Counted from the stretch's first letter, positions 7,406 through 18,010 are shown. The stretch is DNA of 64,000 nt from Bacillota bacterium (GCA_023426125.1 JAFABI010000029.1:16095-80094), one strand, 5' to 3'. The notes: a model not told the origin generated them from the letters alone. A program made the numbers and translations.

Positions 7406-10400
7406 ATGAGCCTGAGGCTGATATACGGACGGGCCGGCAGCGGGAAAACGCACTATTGCCTGGAAAGCATAAAAGACAGCCTGAAAAATAAGCAAAACAA
7501 AATCCTTTTGATTGTGCCGGAGCAGTTTTCCCTGCAGGCGGAGCGAAGCTTGAGCAAGGTTGCCGGAAAAGGAGGCATGCTGCGGGCGGAGGTCCTTAGC
7601 TTCCGCCGTATGGCTTACAGGGTTTTCAACGAAGTCGGGGGCATTGCGCGCCGCCACATCAATACTGCAGGAAAAAGCATGATCCTTTTCCGGATTATGG
7701 ACAGGCTTAAGGACGAGCTGTGCGTATTTTCGGGAGCCGCAAGGCAAAAGGGCTTTGCCGGCGCCATGTCCAAAATGATTGCCGAATTCAAACGATATGA
7801 TCTGACCCCCGAAATGCTGAAGGAGTCTTTGGACGGACTTAACGAAGCCGGGAGCCTGAAGCACAAGCTGCAGGACCTGAGCCTGATTTACTCCGGCTTT
7901 GAAGCTGCAATTCATCAAAGATACATGGATTCTGACGATGATCTCACAGAGCTGTTTAAAAAGCTGGATAAATCCATACAGTTTGATCATGCCGAAATCT
8001 GGATCGACGAGTTCTCCGGGTTTACGCCCCAGGAATTCAAGGTGATCCAGAAGCTTCTGGTCAAAGCGGAAAGCGTCAACATATGCCTGTGCACTGACTG
8101 CCTTGAGACCGACCTGGATACAATCCCCGGAATGGTTTTCGTACCTGTAAGGAACACAGCGGACAGGCTTAAACGGCTGGCGCAGCAGGCAAATGTAAAA
8201 ATTGACCTCCCGCTCAGGCTTGGACAAAGCGGCGGCAATAGGCAGGCCACTCCGGGCAGGTTCAGTTCAAACCCTGCACTGGGGCATCTTGAGCGCAGCC
8301 TGTTTTCTTACCCGTACCGCAAATATGCCGACACCACGGAGAGCATTTCCATTTTTGCCGCCGCCAATATGTTTTCAGAAGTGGAGGCCGCAGCCAGGGA
8401 AGCGATAAAGCTGTGCAGGGAGAGCGGTTTGCGTTACAGGGATATCGCAGTGACCTGCAGGGATCTCGACAATTATGAAAAAGTGATTTCGGTCATATTC
8501 AAAGAATATGGTATTCCCTGCTTTATTGATAAGAAGAGGGATATTACGGGCCATCCGTTGATTATACTTATCCTTTCCGTATTTGAGATTTTTAAGACCA
8601 GCTGGTCCTATGAAGCGGTTTTCCGTTATATCAAGTCGGGACTGTCCAACATTGACCGTGAGAACTCCGATGTTCTGGAGAACTATGTCCTGGCCTGCGG
8701 CATAAAAGGAAGCAGATGGATACAGGAGCAGGAATGGCCTGTCCGGCTGGAATTCGGCAGAAATAAAAAAGAAAGCGGCAGCTATGAACAGCAGTCCATG
8801 GAAGCGGTCAACAGGGCAAGAATGCAATTGGCCGGTCCCCTGGCGGAATTCCGCCGGAAAACCAGAGGCCGCAGGAATGCAACCGAGATATGCACTGCCC
8901 TGTACGACCTTTTGTGCGAAATTGAGGCGCCTCAGAGGATAGACGGCCTGATCTGCTATTTCTCAGCCTCCGGAGAGCTGGATAAGGCAAACGAATACAG
9001 GCAGGTATGGAATATTGCCATGGAGGTGCTTACGCAGATTGTTGAAGTCTCCGGCGATGATCTGATGGGAATCGGCCGGTTCAGCGATATCCTTGCCGCA
9101 GGTTTCGAAGAATATTCCATCGGGCTTATCCCCCCGGCGCTGGACCAGGTGCTGGTGGGGAGTGTCGAAAGGTCCAAGAGCCATGAAATCAAGGCGTTAT
9201 TCATTCTCGGGGTAAATGAGGGAGTTTTTCCTGCGGCGGTAAATGAGGAAGGGATACTGACCGACGCAGAGAGAGGAAGGCTGGAAAGCCTGGGGATCCA
9301 GTTGGCGAAGGATTCCAGATACAGGCTGCTGGAGGAAAGATTCCTTGTATATACCTCCCTTGCCACGCCTTCCGGATATTTACGGTTGAGCTTCCCGGCT
9401 GCGGACAGGGATGGGAGAGCCTTACGGCCGTCAAGGCTGATTTCGGACATAAAAAGGATTTTTCCGGCAATCCGTGAGACAAGCGATATATCCGGCATAA
9501 AAACGGAGGAGGATGAAATCGGGCTTATTGCCGCGCCCGTACCCGCCTTCAACGAGCTTGTGGCCAGCGTCAGAAGACGGTTTGAAGGCTTTGAGACAAG
9601 CCCGTTATGGCAGGAGGTTTTCCAATGGTTTCAAAACCATGGCGCCTGGCGGGAGCGATGCGGTACAATGCTGGCAGGCCTGGGATATTCCAACCAGCCG
9701 GAACGGATGAATACCGCCAGAGCGGCAAGTCTGTATGGGAATCCGCTGAATACAAGCATTTCAAGGCTGGAAACCTATGCTTCCTGTCCTTTTTCCTACT
9801 ATGTCCGGTATGGTCTGAAAGCGGAGGAGAGAAGCATATTCCGGCTGAATCCTGTGGATGTGGGGACTTTCATGCATAACGTCCTGGATGAGTTTTCACG
9901 GCTGGTGGCCGCAAAGGGAATAAGCTGGCGTACTCTTGAAAAGGATTGGTGCGGCTCGCAGGTTTCGGCCATTATCGACGGGATGCTGGAAAAAACCTCG
10001 GGGACGATTTTTAACAGCTCCAAACGCTATGTCTATCTTTCCGCACGACTGAAACGGATCGTGACAAGGGCCGTGCTTACAATTTCCGAGCACATGAAGC
10101 GCAGCGGCTTTGAGCCTGTCGGCTATGAGGTGGAATTTTCAGAATACGGACAGTATCCTCCCATCGTTATCCGGCTGCCTTCCGGTGATAGCTTAAGCCT
10201 TACAGGCAGAATTGACAGGATCGACTCCATGACTAACGGAGACGGTACCTACCTTCGGATCATTGATTACAAATCCGGCAGCAAAGCCTTAAAGCTGGCC
10301 GATGTATATTACGGGCTTCAGCTTCAGCTTCTTACCTATATGGATGCGGTGCTGGGGAATGAAAAAGGGAAGAATCTCCTCCCCGGCGGCGTACTCTATT

Positions 10401-10888
10401 TCAGACTTGATGATCCCGTGGTGAGGGGAGACCGGCTGAGTACCGAAGAGGACATCGAAAGGGCCATCATGAAGCAGCTCAAAATGAAAGGCTTGCTGCT
10501 GGCAGACGTCAGGCTTGTCAAGGAAATGGACAGGCAGATTGACGGCGACTCGCTGATCATTCCGGCAAGGCTCAACAAAGGCGGCGTTCTTGGGAAATCG
10601 TCGGCTGCCACCGAAGAGCAGTTCAGCCATTTGCGGAAGCATGTCAGAACGACGCTGATGCGTATCGGGGAGGAAATATTGCGGGGGAATGCAAAAATAA
10701 GCCCTTATAAAAAAAGAGCAGGTACGGCATGCGCCTATTGCAGCTATTCTTCCGTATGCCAGTTTGACCCTGCCGTAGCAGATAACAATTATAGATTTCT
10801 TAATGACATCAAGGATGAAGACGTTTGGCGGCTCATACGCAGCGAAACGGAGGAAGGGAAGAACCGCGGGGAGGGAACGGGAGCATGA
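7406..10888 (+). CDS. addB: ATP-dependent helicase/nuclease subunit AddB
   Basis: 1160 residues, the size of Firmicutes AddB. With AddA it resects double-strand breaks to a Chi site for RecA loading. The N-terminus has the Walker A GRAGSGKT (residues 8-15) and VPEQFSLQAERSL. The C-terminal RecB-like nuclease shows RIIDYKSG, and the four iron-sulfur cysteines are present: Cys794 in ASCPFSYY, then Cys1109, Cys1112 and Cys1118, with the C-x2-C-x5-C spacing of the family. The start is set by AAGGGG 7 bases upstream. The stop overlaps the addA start in ATGA, so the subunits are probably translated in fixed ratio. Confidence 0.95.
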   Translation: MSLRLIYGRAGSGKTHYCLESIKDSLKNKQNKILLIVPEQFSLQAERSLSKVAGKGGMLRAEVLSFRRMAYRVFNEVGGIARRHINTAGKSMILFRIMDRLKDELCVFSGAARQKGFAGAMSKMIAEFKRYDLTPEMLKESLDGLNEAGSLKHKLQDLSLIYSGFEAAIHQRYMDSDDDLTELFKKLDKSIQFDHAEIWIDEFSGFTPQEFKVIQKLLVKAESVNICLCTDCLETDLDTIPGMVFVPVRNTADRLKRLAQQANVKIDLPLRLGQSGGNRQATPGRFSSNPALGHLERSLFSYPYRKYADTTESISIFAAANMFSEVEAAAREAIKLCRESGLRYRDIAVTCRDLDNYEKVISVIFKEYGIPCFIDKKRDITGHPLIILILSVFEIFKTSWSYEAVFRYIKSGLSNIDRENSDVLENYVLACGIKGSRWIQEQEWPVRLEFGRNKKESGSYEQQSMEAVNRARMQLAGPLAEFRRKTRGRRNATEICTALYDLLCEIEAPQRIDGLICYFSASGELDKANEYRQVWNIAMEVLTQIVEVSGDDLMGIGRFSDILAAGFEEYSIGLIPPALDQVLVGSVERSKSHEIKALFILGVNEGVFPAAVNEEGILTDAERGRLESLGIQLAKDSRYRLLEERFLVYTSLATPSGYLRLSFPAADRDGRALRPSRLISDIKRIFPAIRETSDISGIKTEEDEIGLIAAPVPAFNELVASVRRRFEGFETSPLWQEVFQWFQNHGAWRERCGTMLAGLGYSNQPERMNTARAASLYGNPLNTSISRLETYASCPFSYYVRYGLKAEERSIFRLNPVDVGTFMHNVLDEFSRLVAAKGISWRTLEKDWCGSQVSAIIDGMLEKTSGTIFNSSKRYVYLSARLKRIVTRAVLTISEHMKRSGFEPVGYEVEFSEYGQYPPIVIRLPSGDSLSLTGRIDRIDSMTNGDGTYLRIIDYKSGSKALKLADVYYGLQLQLLTYMDAVLGNEKGKNLLPGGVLYFRLDDPVVRGDRLSTEEDIERAIMKQLKMKGLLLADVRLVKEMDRQIDGDSLIIPARLNKGGVLGKSSAATEEQFSHLRKHVRTTLMRIGEEILRGNAKISPYKKRAGTACAYCSYSSVCQFDPAVADNNYRFLNDIKDEDVWRLIRSETEEGKNRGEGTGA

Positions 10889-13800
10889 GTGGGGCGCAGT
10901 GGACGAGAGAACAGCTGGAAGCAATCACCAGGAAAGGATGCAATCTGCTGGTGGCAGCCGCGGCCGGCGCAGGGAAAACAGCCGTGCTTGTGGAAAGGAT
11001 CATACGGAAGATTTCGGATCCGGCAAACCCCATCGATCTGGATACGCTGCTGGTCGTCACCTTTACCAATGCCGCTGCCGCCGAAATGAGGGAAAGAATA
11101 GGACTTGCACTGGAAGACGCCCTGGAGGCTAATCCCTCCTCGGAGCACCTGCAAAGGCAGCTGACCCTTCTGGGAAAGGCCAGCATAACCACCCTTCACT
11201 CCTTCTGCCTGGAGGTTGTCCGCGGCAATTTCCACCGGATCGGGCTGGATCCGGTGTTCAGGATTGCGGATGATACCGAAACCATGCTGCTGAAGCTGGA
11301 CATCCTGGAAGCGCTGTTTGAGGACAAATATGAGGATGAAAATACCGGCAGGGATTTTTACAGGCTTGTGGAATGTTATGGGGGTGCAAAGAGCGATGAA
11401 GCGCTGCAGGAAATTGTCCTGGCGCTCCATGAATTTGTCCAGAGCCATCCCTGGCCTTTGCAATGGCTGGAGGAGCATACCGAAGAATTCAATCTTCCCG
11501 AGGATACCGATCTGTGTGAAACGGCATGGGGAAAAGTTATCATAAAGAGTGTGTCGGCCGAAATAAAAGGATTGCTGGGAATTTCCGAGGGCGCCCTGTC
11601 GGCCGCCAACAGGGCAAATGGACTGGAACCTTATGCAGGCTGCCTTGATGAGGATGTCAGGCAGCTCAAAGCGCTGCTTAAGCGATTGTCCGAAGCCGAA
11701 GCTTCAGCTTCCGGCTGGGACGATTTATACCGGGCCTTCAACGCATTTGAACCCGGCAGGCTGCCCCGGTGCGGCAAAGACGCCGATGCGGAAGCCCAGG
11801 AGCAGGTGAAGGCGGCCAGGAAGGAAGTAAAGGACAGGCTGTCCAAGATAATTGAAGGTACATTCAATGTAGCCTCGGATGAAGCAATAAGGGAATTCCG
11901 GAGGATTTACCCTGTGTTTAAAGCCCTTGCCCGGCTCACTGCCGAATTCGGTGAGAGATTCAAGGCGAAAAAGAGGGAAAAGGCGTTGCTGGACTTCAAC
12001 GACCTGGAGCACCTGTGCCTGGAAATATTGCTCCCGGACGGCGAGCCTTCCGGGGTCGCATTGGAGCTGAGGGAGAAATATGAAGAAATCCTGGTGGACG
12101 AATACCAGGACAGCAATCTTATCCAGGAAGTGATCATCAATACGATATCCCGGGCGAGGGCGGGACAGCCCAACATCTTTATGGTGGGGGACGTCAAACA
12201 AAGCATATACAGGTTCAGGCAGGCCAGGCCCCAGCTTTTTCTATCCAAGTACAACAGCTATCCTTCCGAACCGGGCTCGGAAAATATGCGCATTCTTCTC
12301 TATAAAAATTTCCGCAGCCGCCATGAAGTCATCAACGGCGCCAATTTCATCTTCAAACGCATCATGTCGGAACTGGTAGGAGAACTGGACTATACCGACG
12401 AGGAAGCATTAAACCCGGGAGCTGTTTTCCCTGCAACACAGGGGGACGGTTCCCCTGTGTCCCTCAGCCAGCCCGGCAGGCAATCAATGATAACCTCTGT
12501 GGAAACACCCGGGGACGCTTCTGTTGAATTCTCTGAGACAGGAGAAACGTCTCCATGTATTATCGGAGAACCATCCCCATGGACTGTGGAGGTTAATATA
12601 ATTGATCTGGCGGACAGCGGAGCTAATCAGGACGAGAACGGCGGCGGCCCTGAACCTGAGGATGGGGATGAAGGTACGGCGCAGCAGGATGAAAATGAAC
12701 GTCCGGATGCCATTCAAGCGGAGGCTGCGGCGGTTGCGGGAAGGATAAGGCAGCTGATGGGAGCTTCGCCGGACCATCCCGCTTTCAAAGTATATGATAA
12801 AAAGCTGAACGGGTACAGAAATGTAGAGTATAGAGACATTGTAATACTTCTTCGGACTACCCGGAACTGGTCGGGAATTTTTTCGGAAGAGCTTGGCCTG
12901 CAAGGGATTCCGGCATATGCCGATACAGGCACCGGATATTTCAAAACAGTGGAGATCCAGACGGTTATATCCTTGCTGCGTATCATCGATAATCCGCTGC
13001 AGGACATACCTTTCCTCGCCGTCCTGCGGTCCCCCGTCTGTTCGTTTTCGGCGGATGAGCTGGCGGATATTCGATTAGCGGACCGGGACATGCCCTTTTA
13101 TGAAGCGATGAAAAAATACTCGGCCGGCTGTCCTGGAAGCACTGCGGATAGAGCTGCAAAATTCCTTAATGATCTTGGCGAATGGCGCAGCAAAGCAATG
13201 TACATGTCTACTGACGAGCTGATCTGGTACCTATATACGCAAACCTCGTACTACAGCTATGCGGGAATCCTTCCCGGAGGCCCGCAGCGCCAGGCAAACC
13301 TGAGGATGCTGTTTGAAAGAGCACGGCAGTATGAAGAGACCAGCTACAAAGGCCTGTTCAATTTCATCAGCTACATTGAACGTTTGAAAAGCGGCGGCGG
13401 AGATATGGGCAGTGCAAAGATCCTGGGTGAGAATGAAAATGTCGTAAGGATTATGAGCATTCACAAAAGCAAGGGTCTGGAATTTCCGGTGGTGTTTGTG
13501 TCAGGCTGCGGAAAGAGATTCAATCTTCAGGATTTGAACGGTAAAATACTGATGCATCAGGAGCTTGGCTTCGGACCTGATCTTGTGGATACGGAAAAAA
13601 GGATCACCTGGCCGCTGATCAGCAAGCAGGCCATTAAATATAAAATCCGGCAGGAGACACTTTCTGAAGAAATGCGGATTTTGTATGTAGCCTTCACAAG
13701 GGCGAGAGAAAAGCTCATAATCACGGGCGCAGTCAAGGATTATGCAAAAGCGGCCGCCGGCTGGCTGAAATGTGCGGGAAAAGCCGGAACCCGGCTAAAG

Positions 13801-14790
13801 GAATTCGACATGCTGAAGGCGGCAACATACCTGGATTGGATTGGTCCCGCCCTGTCCGGCCTGGGAAAAGAGGAACATGGTTTGGTTGAATTTTCGGATA
13901 CAAAAGAACCGTCCCTCTGCTTTGCGGTCCGGGTTTCAAGCATCAATGACGCAAGCGCAGGAAAAGGAAGGGAGCAGAAATCTGCAGAAGAGCTGTTTCA
14001 ATGGCTTTCGGGGCAAACGCCGGACAAGGACGGTGCAGGTGGTTTTGAAGATGTGAAAAAAAGGCTGGAATGGCGGTATACCTACGAAAAATCGGGTGAA
14101 ATACCTGCCAAACTATCGGTTACGGAGCTGAAAAGGCTTTTTAATCTTGTGTCCTCCGATGAAAAGCCTGCCATCGAGCTGCAGCTGCCTCCCATCGCAG
14201 CCAGGCCTCAATTCATGGAGGCGGCCAAAGGCTTGAGCCCGAGTGAGAAGGGGTCTGTAATGCATTTCGTCATGCAGCACCTGGAATTAGGAGAAATGAA
14301 ACGTTTACTTAAGGAAGGCGCCAGCAGTGCAGAAATTGCCGACGAGATCCGCAGCCAGGCGTCCCGCATGGTGGAGGAAGAATTCCTGACGCCGCAGGAG
14401 GCAGAGGCTGTTAATGAAAGGCGGATTGCCGGCTTTTTCCTTTCCGGTTTGGGTCAGAGGCTGCTGGCGTCTAGAGCAGTTAATCGTGAGACGCCTTTCA
14501 ATATTGAGCTTGAGTGTACGGAAGTATACCGTGACATGCCTTCGGACCTGTATGCCGGCGAAACGGTACTGCTGCAGGGAGTAATCGATTGTTTTTTTGA
14601 AGAACAGGAAGGGCTTATCCTGGTGGACTATAAAACGGATTATGTACCTGCTTCGGGGATCAACCGGATCAAGGAGCTTTACGGCATACAGATCGATTAC
14701 TATGTTAAAGCCCTTGAATCCATCACAGGGAAAAAGGTACAGGAAAAATTTATCTATTTGTTTTACAACGGAGAAATCGTTCCATTCTGA
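10885..14790 (+). CDS. addA: ATP-dependent helicase/nuclease subunit AddA
   Basis: 1301 residues, slightly long for AddA. UvrD-type helicase: Q-motif WTREQLEAI, Walker A GAGKT (28-32), motif Ia VTFTNAAAAEMRER, motif II ILVDEYQDSN, motif III GDVKQSIYRFRQARP, motif V-VI IHKSKGLEFPVVF and VAFTRAREKL. The C-terminal nuclease has LILVDYKTDY (about 1245). ATG 10885 overlaps the addB stop, after a GGGAGG site; the longer frame inside addB is rejected. Odd: about residues 510-610 form an acidic, low-complexity insert that contains a 9-bp perfect palindrome in the DNA (12436-12460). Confidence 0.95.
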   Translation: MSGAQWTREQLEAITRKGCNLLVAAAAGAGKTAVLVERIIRKISDPANPIDLDTLLVVTFTNAAAAEMRERIGLALEDALEANPSSEHLQRQLTLLGKASITTLHSFCLEVVRGNFHRIGLDPVFRIADDTETMLLKLDILEALFEDKYEDENTGRDFYRLVECYGGAKSDEALQEIVLALHEFVQSHPWPLQWLEEHTEEFNLPEDTDLCETAWGKVIIKSVSAEIKGLLGISEGALSAANRANGLEPYAGCLDEDVRQLKALLKRLSEAEASASGWDDLYRAFNAFEPGRLPRCGKDADAEAQEQVKAARKEVKDRLSKIIEGTFNVASDEAIREFRRIYPVFKALARLTAEFGERFKAKKREKALLDFNDLEHLCLEILLPDGEPSGVALELREKYEEILVDEYQDSNLIQEVIINTISRARAGQPNIFMVGDVKQSIYRFRQARPQLFLSKYNSYPSEPGSENMRILLYKNFRSRHEVINGANFIFKRIMSELVGELDYTDEEALNPGAVFPATQGDGSPVSLSQPGRQSMITSVETPGDASVEFSETGETSPCIIGEPSPWTVEVNIIDLADSGANQDENGGGPEPEDGDEGTAQQDENERPDAIQAEAAAVAGRIRQLMGASPDHPAFKVYDKKLNGYRNVEYRDIVILLRTTRNWSGIFSEELGLQGIPAYADTGTGYFKTVEIQTVISLLRIIDNPLQDIPFLAVLRSPVCSFSADELADIRLADRDMPFYEAMKKYSAGCPGSTADRAAKFLNDLGEWRSKAMYMSTDELIWYLYTQTSYYSYAGILPGGPQRQANLRMLFERARQYEETSYKGLFNFISYIERLKSGGGDMGSAKILGENENVVRIMSIHKSKGLEFPVVFVSGCGKRFNLQDLNGKILMHQELGFGPDLVDTEKRITWPLISKQAIKYKIRQETLSEEMRILYVAFTRAREKLIITGAVKDYAKAAAGWLKCAGKAGTRLKEFDMLKAATYLDWIGPALSGLGKEEHGLVEFSDTKEPSLCFAVRVSSINDASAGKGREQKSAEELFQWLSGQTPDKDGAGGFEDVKKRLEWRYTYEKSGEIPAKLSVTELKRLFNLVSSDEKPAIELQLPPIAARPQFMEAAKGLSPSEKGSVMHFVMQHLELGEMKRLLKEGASSAEIADEIRSQASRMVEEEFLTPQEAEAVNERRIAGFFLSGLGQRLLASRAVNRETPFNIELECTEVYRDMPSDLYAGETVLLQGVIDCFFEEQEGLILVDYKTDYVPASGINRIKELYGIQIDYYVKALESITGKKVQEKFIYLFYNGEIVPF
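12436..12460. repeat. REP-like palindrome inside addA
   Basis: ACACAGGGG (12436-12444) and CCCCTGTGT (12452-12460) around GACGGTT. The GGGGACGGTT core is of the kind seen in extragenic palindromes; here it is read in frame within the low-complexity insert of AddA. Confidence 0.45.
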
Positions 14791-14852
14791 ATATTATCCT
14801 TGCCTTGTTGGCAAACTTAATAGTAAATAAAGGAGCGCCTTCAGCGGAAAAT

Positions 14853-16499
14853 ATGAAAAAATTCAGGGTAATCCGATATCCTACACAGGTAGGGGACATT
14901 GCAAAAAACAAGAAAAAAGGCGGTAACAGACTTCAAAAAAAGCTGGAGCAGATAGAGAAACAAAGTGAGCAGGCATATTCCAGCGCGGAAATATCCGGCT
15001 GCATGGATTCCGATATGCAGTATATCAGCGATTTGTTCAAGAAATGTTCCGATTTCATCATCAGAAGACTGGAGCTGGGCGAGGGCAAGACTCCTTGCTT
15101 TGCCGTTTATCTGGGCAGTCTGATCAAAAAGGAATCTGTAAATGAATATTTTCTTAAACCCTTAATGGCAGACTTAAGGATAACCGGTGCAGATAGCCGT
15201 TTCCAAGGAGAAATCCGGATTCCTGAGTTGGCGGCCGCGTCCATTTATTCCTATCAGACCCAGGAATTCCATCTTTTTAAGGATGTGGTCAATAAGCTCC
15301 TTATCGGCTATTGCGCACTTTTTATCGATGGCAGCAACACAGCGTTGGTAGCGGATTTAAAGAGTGAAGTGGGGAGAGCGGTGTCGGAGTCCCGGGTTGA
15401 AACAGTGGTAAAAGGACCCCATGAGGCGTTTGTGGAGGACATGAGAACCAATGCTTCCCTGGTAAGAAAAAGAATAAAATCACCCGATCTGAAGCTGGAA
15501 ATGCTTGAAGTAGGCAGATTGAGCAGCACATCGGTTGTTATTTCCTACATAAGCGGAATCGTGGATGAAAAAATTGTCGATGAAGTAAGAACAAGAATCA
15601 GCAGGATTGATGTCGATATCATACAGGACAGCAGCTATATCGAGAAATACATTGAGGATAGCGCATTTTCACCTTTTCCGCTAATGGTGCTGACGGAAAG
15701 GCCGGACAAGTGTTCCGCCGCTCTGGCGGAAGGGCGGGTTGTCGTTATCATTGACGGTTCCCCAAATGCTTTGATATTGCCTGTGACCTTCGCCGATTTT
15801 CTTGTTGCCGCCGAGGACTACTATTATATCTTCTATTTTTCCACTTTGCTCAGGATCCTCAGATATCTTGCGTTTGGAATTTCCTTGCTTGGCCCTTCGT
15901 TTTATATAGCGATGACCACCTTTCATCAGGAAATGATTCCGCTTTCCTTGCTCGTTACGTTTACGCGTTCCCGGGCGGAAATACCTTTTCCGGCAATCAT
16001 TGAGGCCCTACTGATGGAATTCACCTTTGAACTGCTGAGGGAAGCCGGAATAAGGCTGCCACAGCCGGTAGGATCTGCCGTAAGCATCGTGGGAGGACTT
16101 GTCATAGGACAGGGAGTCGTACAGGCCGGAATTGTATCCCAGACGATGGTTATTGTCGTTGCCCTTACCGGGATTGCCTCATTTGCAATACCCACTTACA
16201 ATTCAGCCATAACATTCAGGCTCCTGAGATTCCCCTTCATGCTGATGGCAGCAGTGTTTGGCATCTATGGGATTATCATGGGACTGCTTGTTATGCTGAT
16301 TCATCTGGCAAGCCTGAGGTCCTTCGGCGTTCCTTACCTTGCCCCATTTACTTCCTCTTCGTTTAGCGATTTGAAGGATTCTGCAATTATGGCTCCTATC
16401 TGGACGATGACAAAGCGTCCATCCTTCATTCAAAAGAACAATCCCCACAGAATGAAAAAGGATATCCGGCCGGAGTCCCGGAAAACCGGAGGAGGTTAA
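14853..16499 (+). CDS. spore germination protein, GerA family (GerAA/GerKA type)
   Basis: About 548 residues. GerA-family subunit of a germinant receptor in the inner spore membrane. A soluble N-terminal half contains the family blocks CFAVYLGSLIKKESVNEYFLKPLM and VESRVETVVKGPHEAFVEDM in shorter form, then a C-terminal half with several membrane spans (from about residue 325) with FHQEMIPLSLLVTFTRSRAEIPFP and EALLMEFTFELLREAG. The start is uncertain: ATG 14853 has only a weak site, AAGGAG lies 18 bases off, and a TTG at 14805 is also open. Followed 5 bases later by gerC. Confidence 0.9.
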   Translation: MKKFRVIRYPTQVGDIAKNKKKGGNRLQKKLEQIEKQSEQAYSSAEISGCMDSDMQYISDLFKKCSDFIIRRLELGEGKTPCFAVYLGSLIKKESVNEYFLKPLMADLRITGADSRFQGEIRIPELAAASIYSYQTQEFHLFKDVVNKLLIGYCALFIDGSNTALVADLKSEVGRAVSESRVETVVKGPHEAFVEDMRTNASLVRKRIKSPDLKLEMLEVGRLSSTSVVISYISGIVDEKIVDEVRTRISRIDVDIIQDSSYIEKYIEDSAFSPFPLMVLTERPDKCSAALAEGRVVVIIDGSPNALILPVTFADFLVAAEDYYYIFYFSTLLRILRYLAFGISLLGPSFYIAMTTFHQEMIPLSLLVTFTRSRAEIPFPAIIEALLMEFTFELLREAGIRLPQPVGSAVSIVGGLVIGQGVVQAGIVSQTMVIVVALTGIASFAIPTYNSAITFRLLRFPFMLMAAVFGIYGIIMGLLVMLIHLASLRSFGVPYLAPFTSSSFSDLKDSAIMAPIWTMTKRPSFIQKNNPHRMKKDIRPESRKTGGG

Positions 16500-16504
16500 A
16501 GGGT

Positions 16505-17707
16505 ATGACCGGAAAAAAACCTCTCGCAGGTTTGCTTGTATTCGCAATGCTGTCACTGCTGACCGGCTGCTGGGGAAAAACAGAGCTTAATGAAATAGGC
16601 ATTGTCACAATGACCGGCGTTGACCTGGAGTCTGACGGAAATATCCGTATCACCGTAATGTCAATACAGCCTGAAGGCTCTGCCGTTGCAACGCCCACTC
16701 GCTCTTTTGCCTGGATAGGCACAGCGGTGGGGAAAAATCTAATGGATGCCTCCAAAAATCTCAGAGCTGTCTCCATGAAACATTTGACCTGGATTCATAA
16801 TACCGTTATCATCATCGGACAGAAAGCAGCCAGGGGAAAAATGGATGAAGTCATTGATTTCTTTTCAAGAAACAGGGAGGTGCGTTTCAACAGTTATGTC
16901 CTTGTAGCCCAGGATACGGCTTTTGCCATATTACAGGCACCGGCCAACATACAAAACGACCTTTCCAGGGAAATTATCGGAATTATCAACAGCGCGCCTG
17001 ACTGGTCCAAAACCTATGTGGCCGATGCCAAGGATTTTCTGGTATCCCATGCGGAAGAATACGGCAATTACGTCACAGGGAAAATCGCTGAAACTTATGA
17101 AAAAAGAACGACCTTTTCCGCGCCGAGGCAGGAGTACGAGAAAATGGGACTTGTAGGCCAGGAGATACCGATTGTGAATCTGGAAGGCTGCGCTGTTTTC
17201 CGAGGGGGCAAAATGCAAGGGTGGATCGATGCCAAGGAGACGAGGGGATATTTATGGATCACCGGAGATATTGAGGTAGGGACAATCATTACCGACGTGG
17301 CGGAAGGAGATTTGTCCTACGAGAACAATTTCAGCAAGACTTCGGTTGAAGTGAGCGTAAAGGACGAAGATATCATTTTTCTTGTTAAAGTGGATACAAG
17401 AGGGACCCTGGTGGAACAAACATCGGAACATGATGTAAGGCAGCAGGACGTCATTGAGCAAATTGAAGAGGAATTTTCAGAGGATATAAAGAGGGAGATG
17501 GAGGCTTCCGCAGAAAAAATCCAAAAAGAATATAAAGCGGATGTATTTGGTTTTGGAAACCTTCTTCACAAAAAGCATCCGAAGGTCTGGAAAAAAATAG
17601 GGGCGGATAATTGGGATGAAAAATATTTTCCCGATGTAAAAATCCAGTATGAGGTAGATGTGACCATTGAAAGAACAGGCAAGCTATTAAAGAGTATATA
17701 CAAATAA
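16505..17707 (+). CDS. spore germination lipoprotein, Ger(x)C family
   Basis: 400 residues. The signal ends in LLTGCW with lipidated Cys22, and the mature start CWGKTELNEIGIVTMTGVD is the GerC family signature. The protein is the lipid-anchored C subunit of the germinant receptor. GGAGGAGG lies 9 bases before ATG 16505, and the gene begins 5 bases after the gerA stop, so both are one transcript. The C-terminal third is highly charged, as usual in the family. Confidence 0.92.
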   Translation: MTGKKPLAGLLVFAMLSLLTGCWGKTELNEIGIVTMTGVDLESDGNIRITVMSIQPEGSAVATPTRSFAWIGTAVGKNLMDASKNLRAVSMKHLTWIHNTVIIIGQKAARGKMDEVIDFFSRNREVRFNSYVLVAQDTAFAILQAPANIQNDLSREIIGIINSAPDWSKTYVADAKDFLVSHAEEYGNYVTGKIAETYEKRTTFSAPRQEYEKMGLVGQEIPIVNLEGCAVFRGGKMQGWIDAKETRGYLWITGDIEVGTIITDVAEGDLSYENNFSKTSVEVSVKDEDIIFLVKVDTRGTLVEQTSEHDVRQQDVIEQIEEEFSEDIKREMEASAEKIQKEYKADVFGFGNLLHKKHPKVWKKIGADNWDEKYFPDVKIQYEVDVTIERTGKLLKSIYK

Positions 17708-17757
17708 ACGTATCGCAGAATTGTGGAGGATATAGCTAGGGGATAGGAGGCTATCGT

Positions 17758-17991
17758 ATGGTCGCGCTTCTGGTCATTGGATTTGTTGCTGTGGCTGTGT
17801 TGCAAATCGTATATTTTATTAAAAAAAAGCAGTATAAGGAGATTCCGGTCTATTCTGTGCTAATGGCCTTTGCAATGATTTACGCCATCAGCGGATTAAC
17901 AGACTGGGACTTTCCTGCTCCCGGCGAAATCATCGAAAAGGTCTTTGAACCCTTGTCAAATTTTGTATTTAACGCCCATTTAAGAAAATAA
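17758..17991 (+). CDS. small two-span membrane protein in the ger cluster
   Basis: 77 residues with two hydrophobic stretches (about 3-21 and 31-47) split by a KKKQYKEIP loop, then a polar tail. A TAGGAGG site precedes the ATG. It follows gerC by 50 bases and may be the small accessory (GerD-like or GerXD-like) membrane subunit that accompanies some clostridial ger operons; that is inference from position and topology, not from a motif. Confidence 0.7.
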   Translation: MVALLVIGFVAVAVLQIVYFIKKKQYKEIPVYSVLMAFAMIYAISGLTDWDFPAPGEIIEKVFEPLSNFVFNAHLRK

Positions 17992-18010
17992 AAAGCGCCT
18001 CGGACGGGTT

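Noticed and set aside
10825..10884. Longer AddA start inside addB
   Set aside because: No ribosome site, and the ATG at 10885 overlaps the addB stop in the usual ATGA form with GGGAGG before it.
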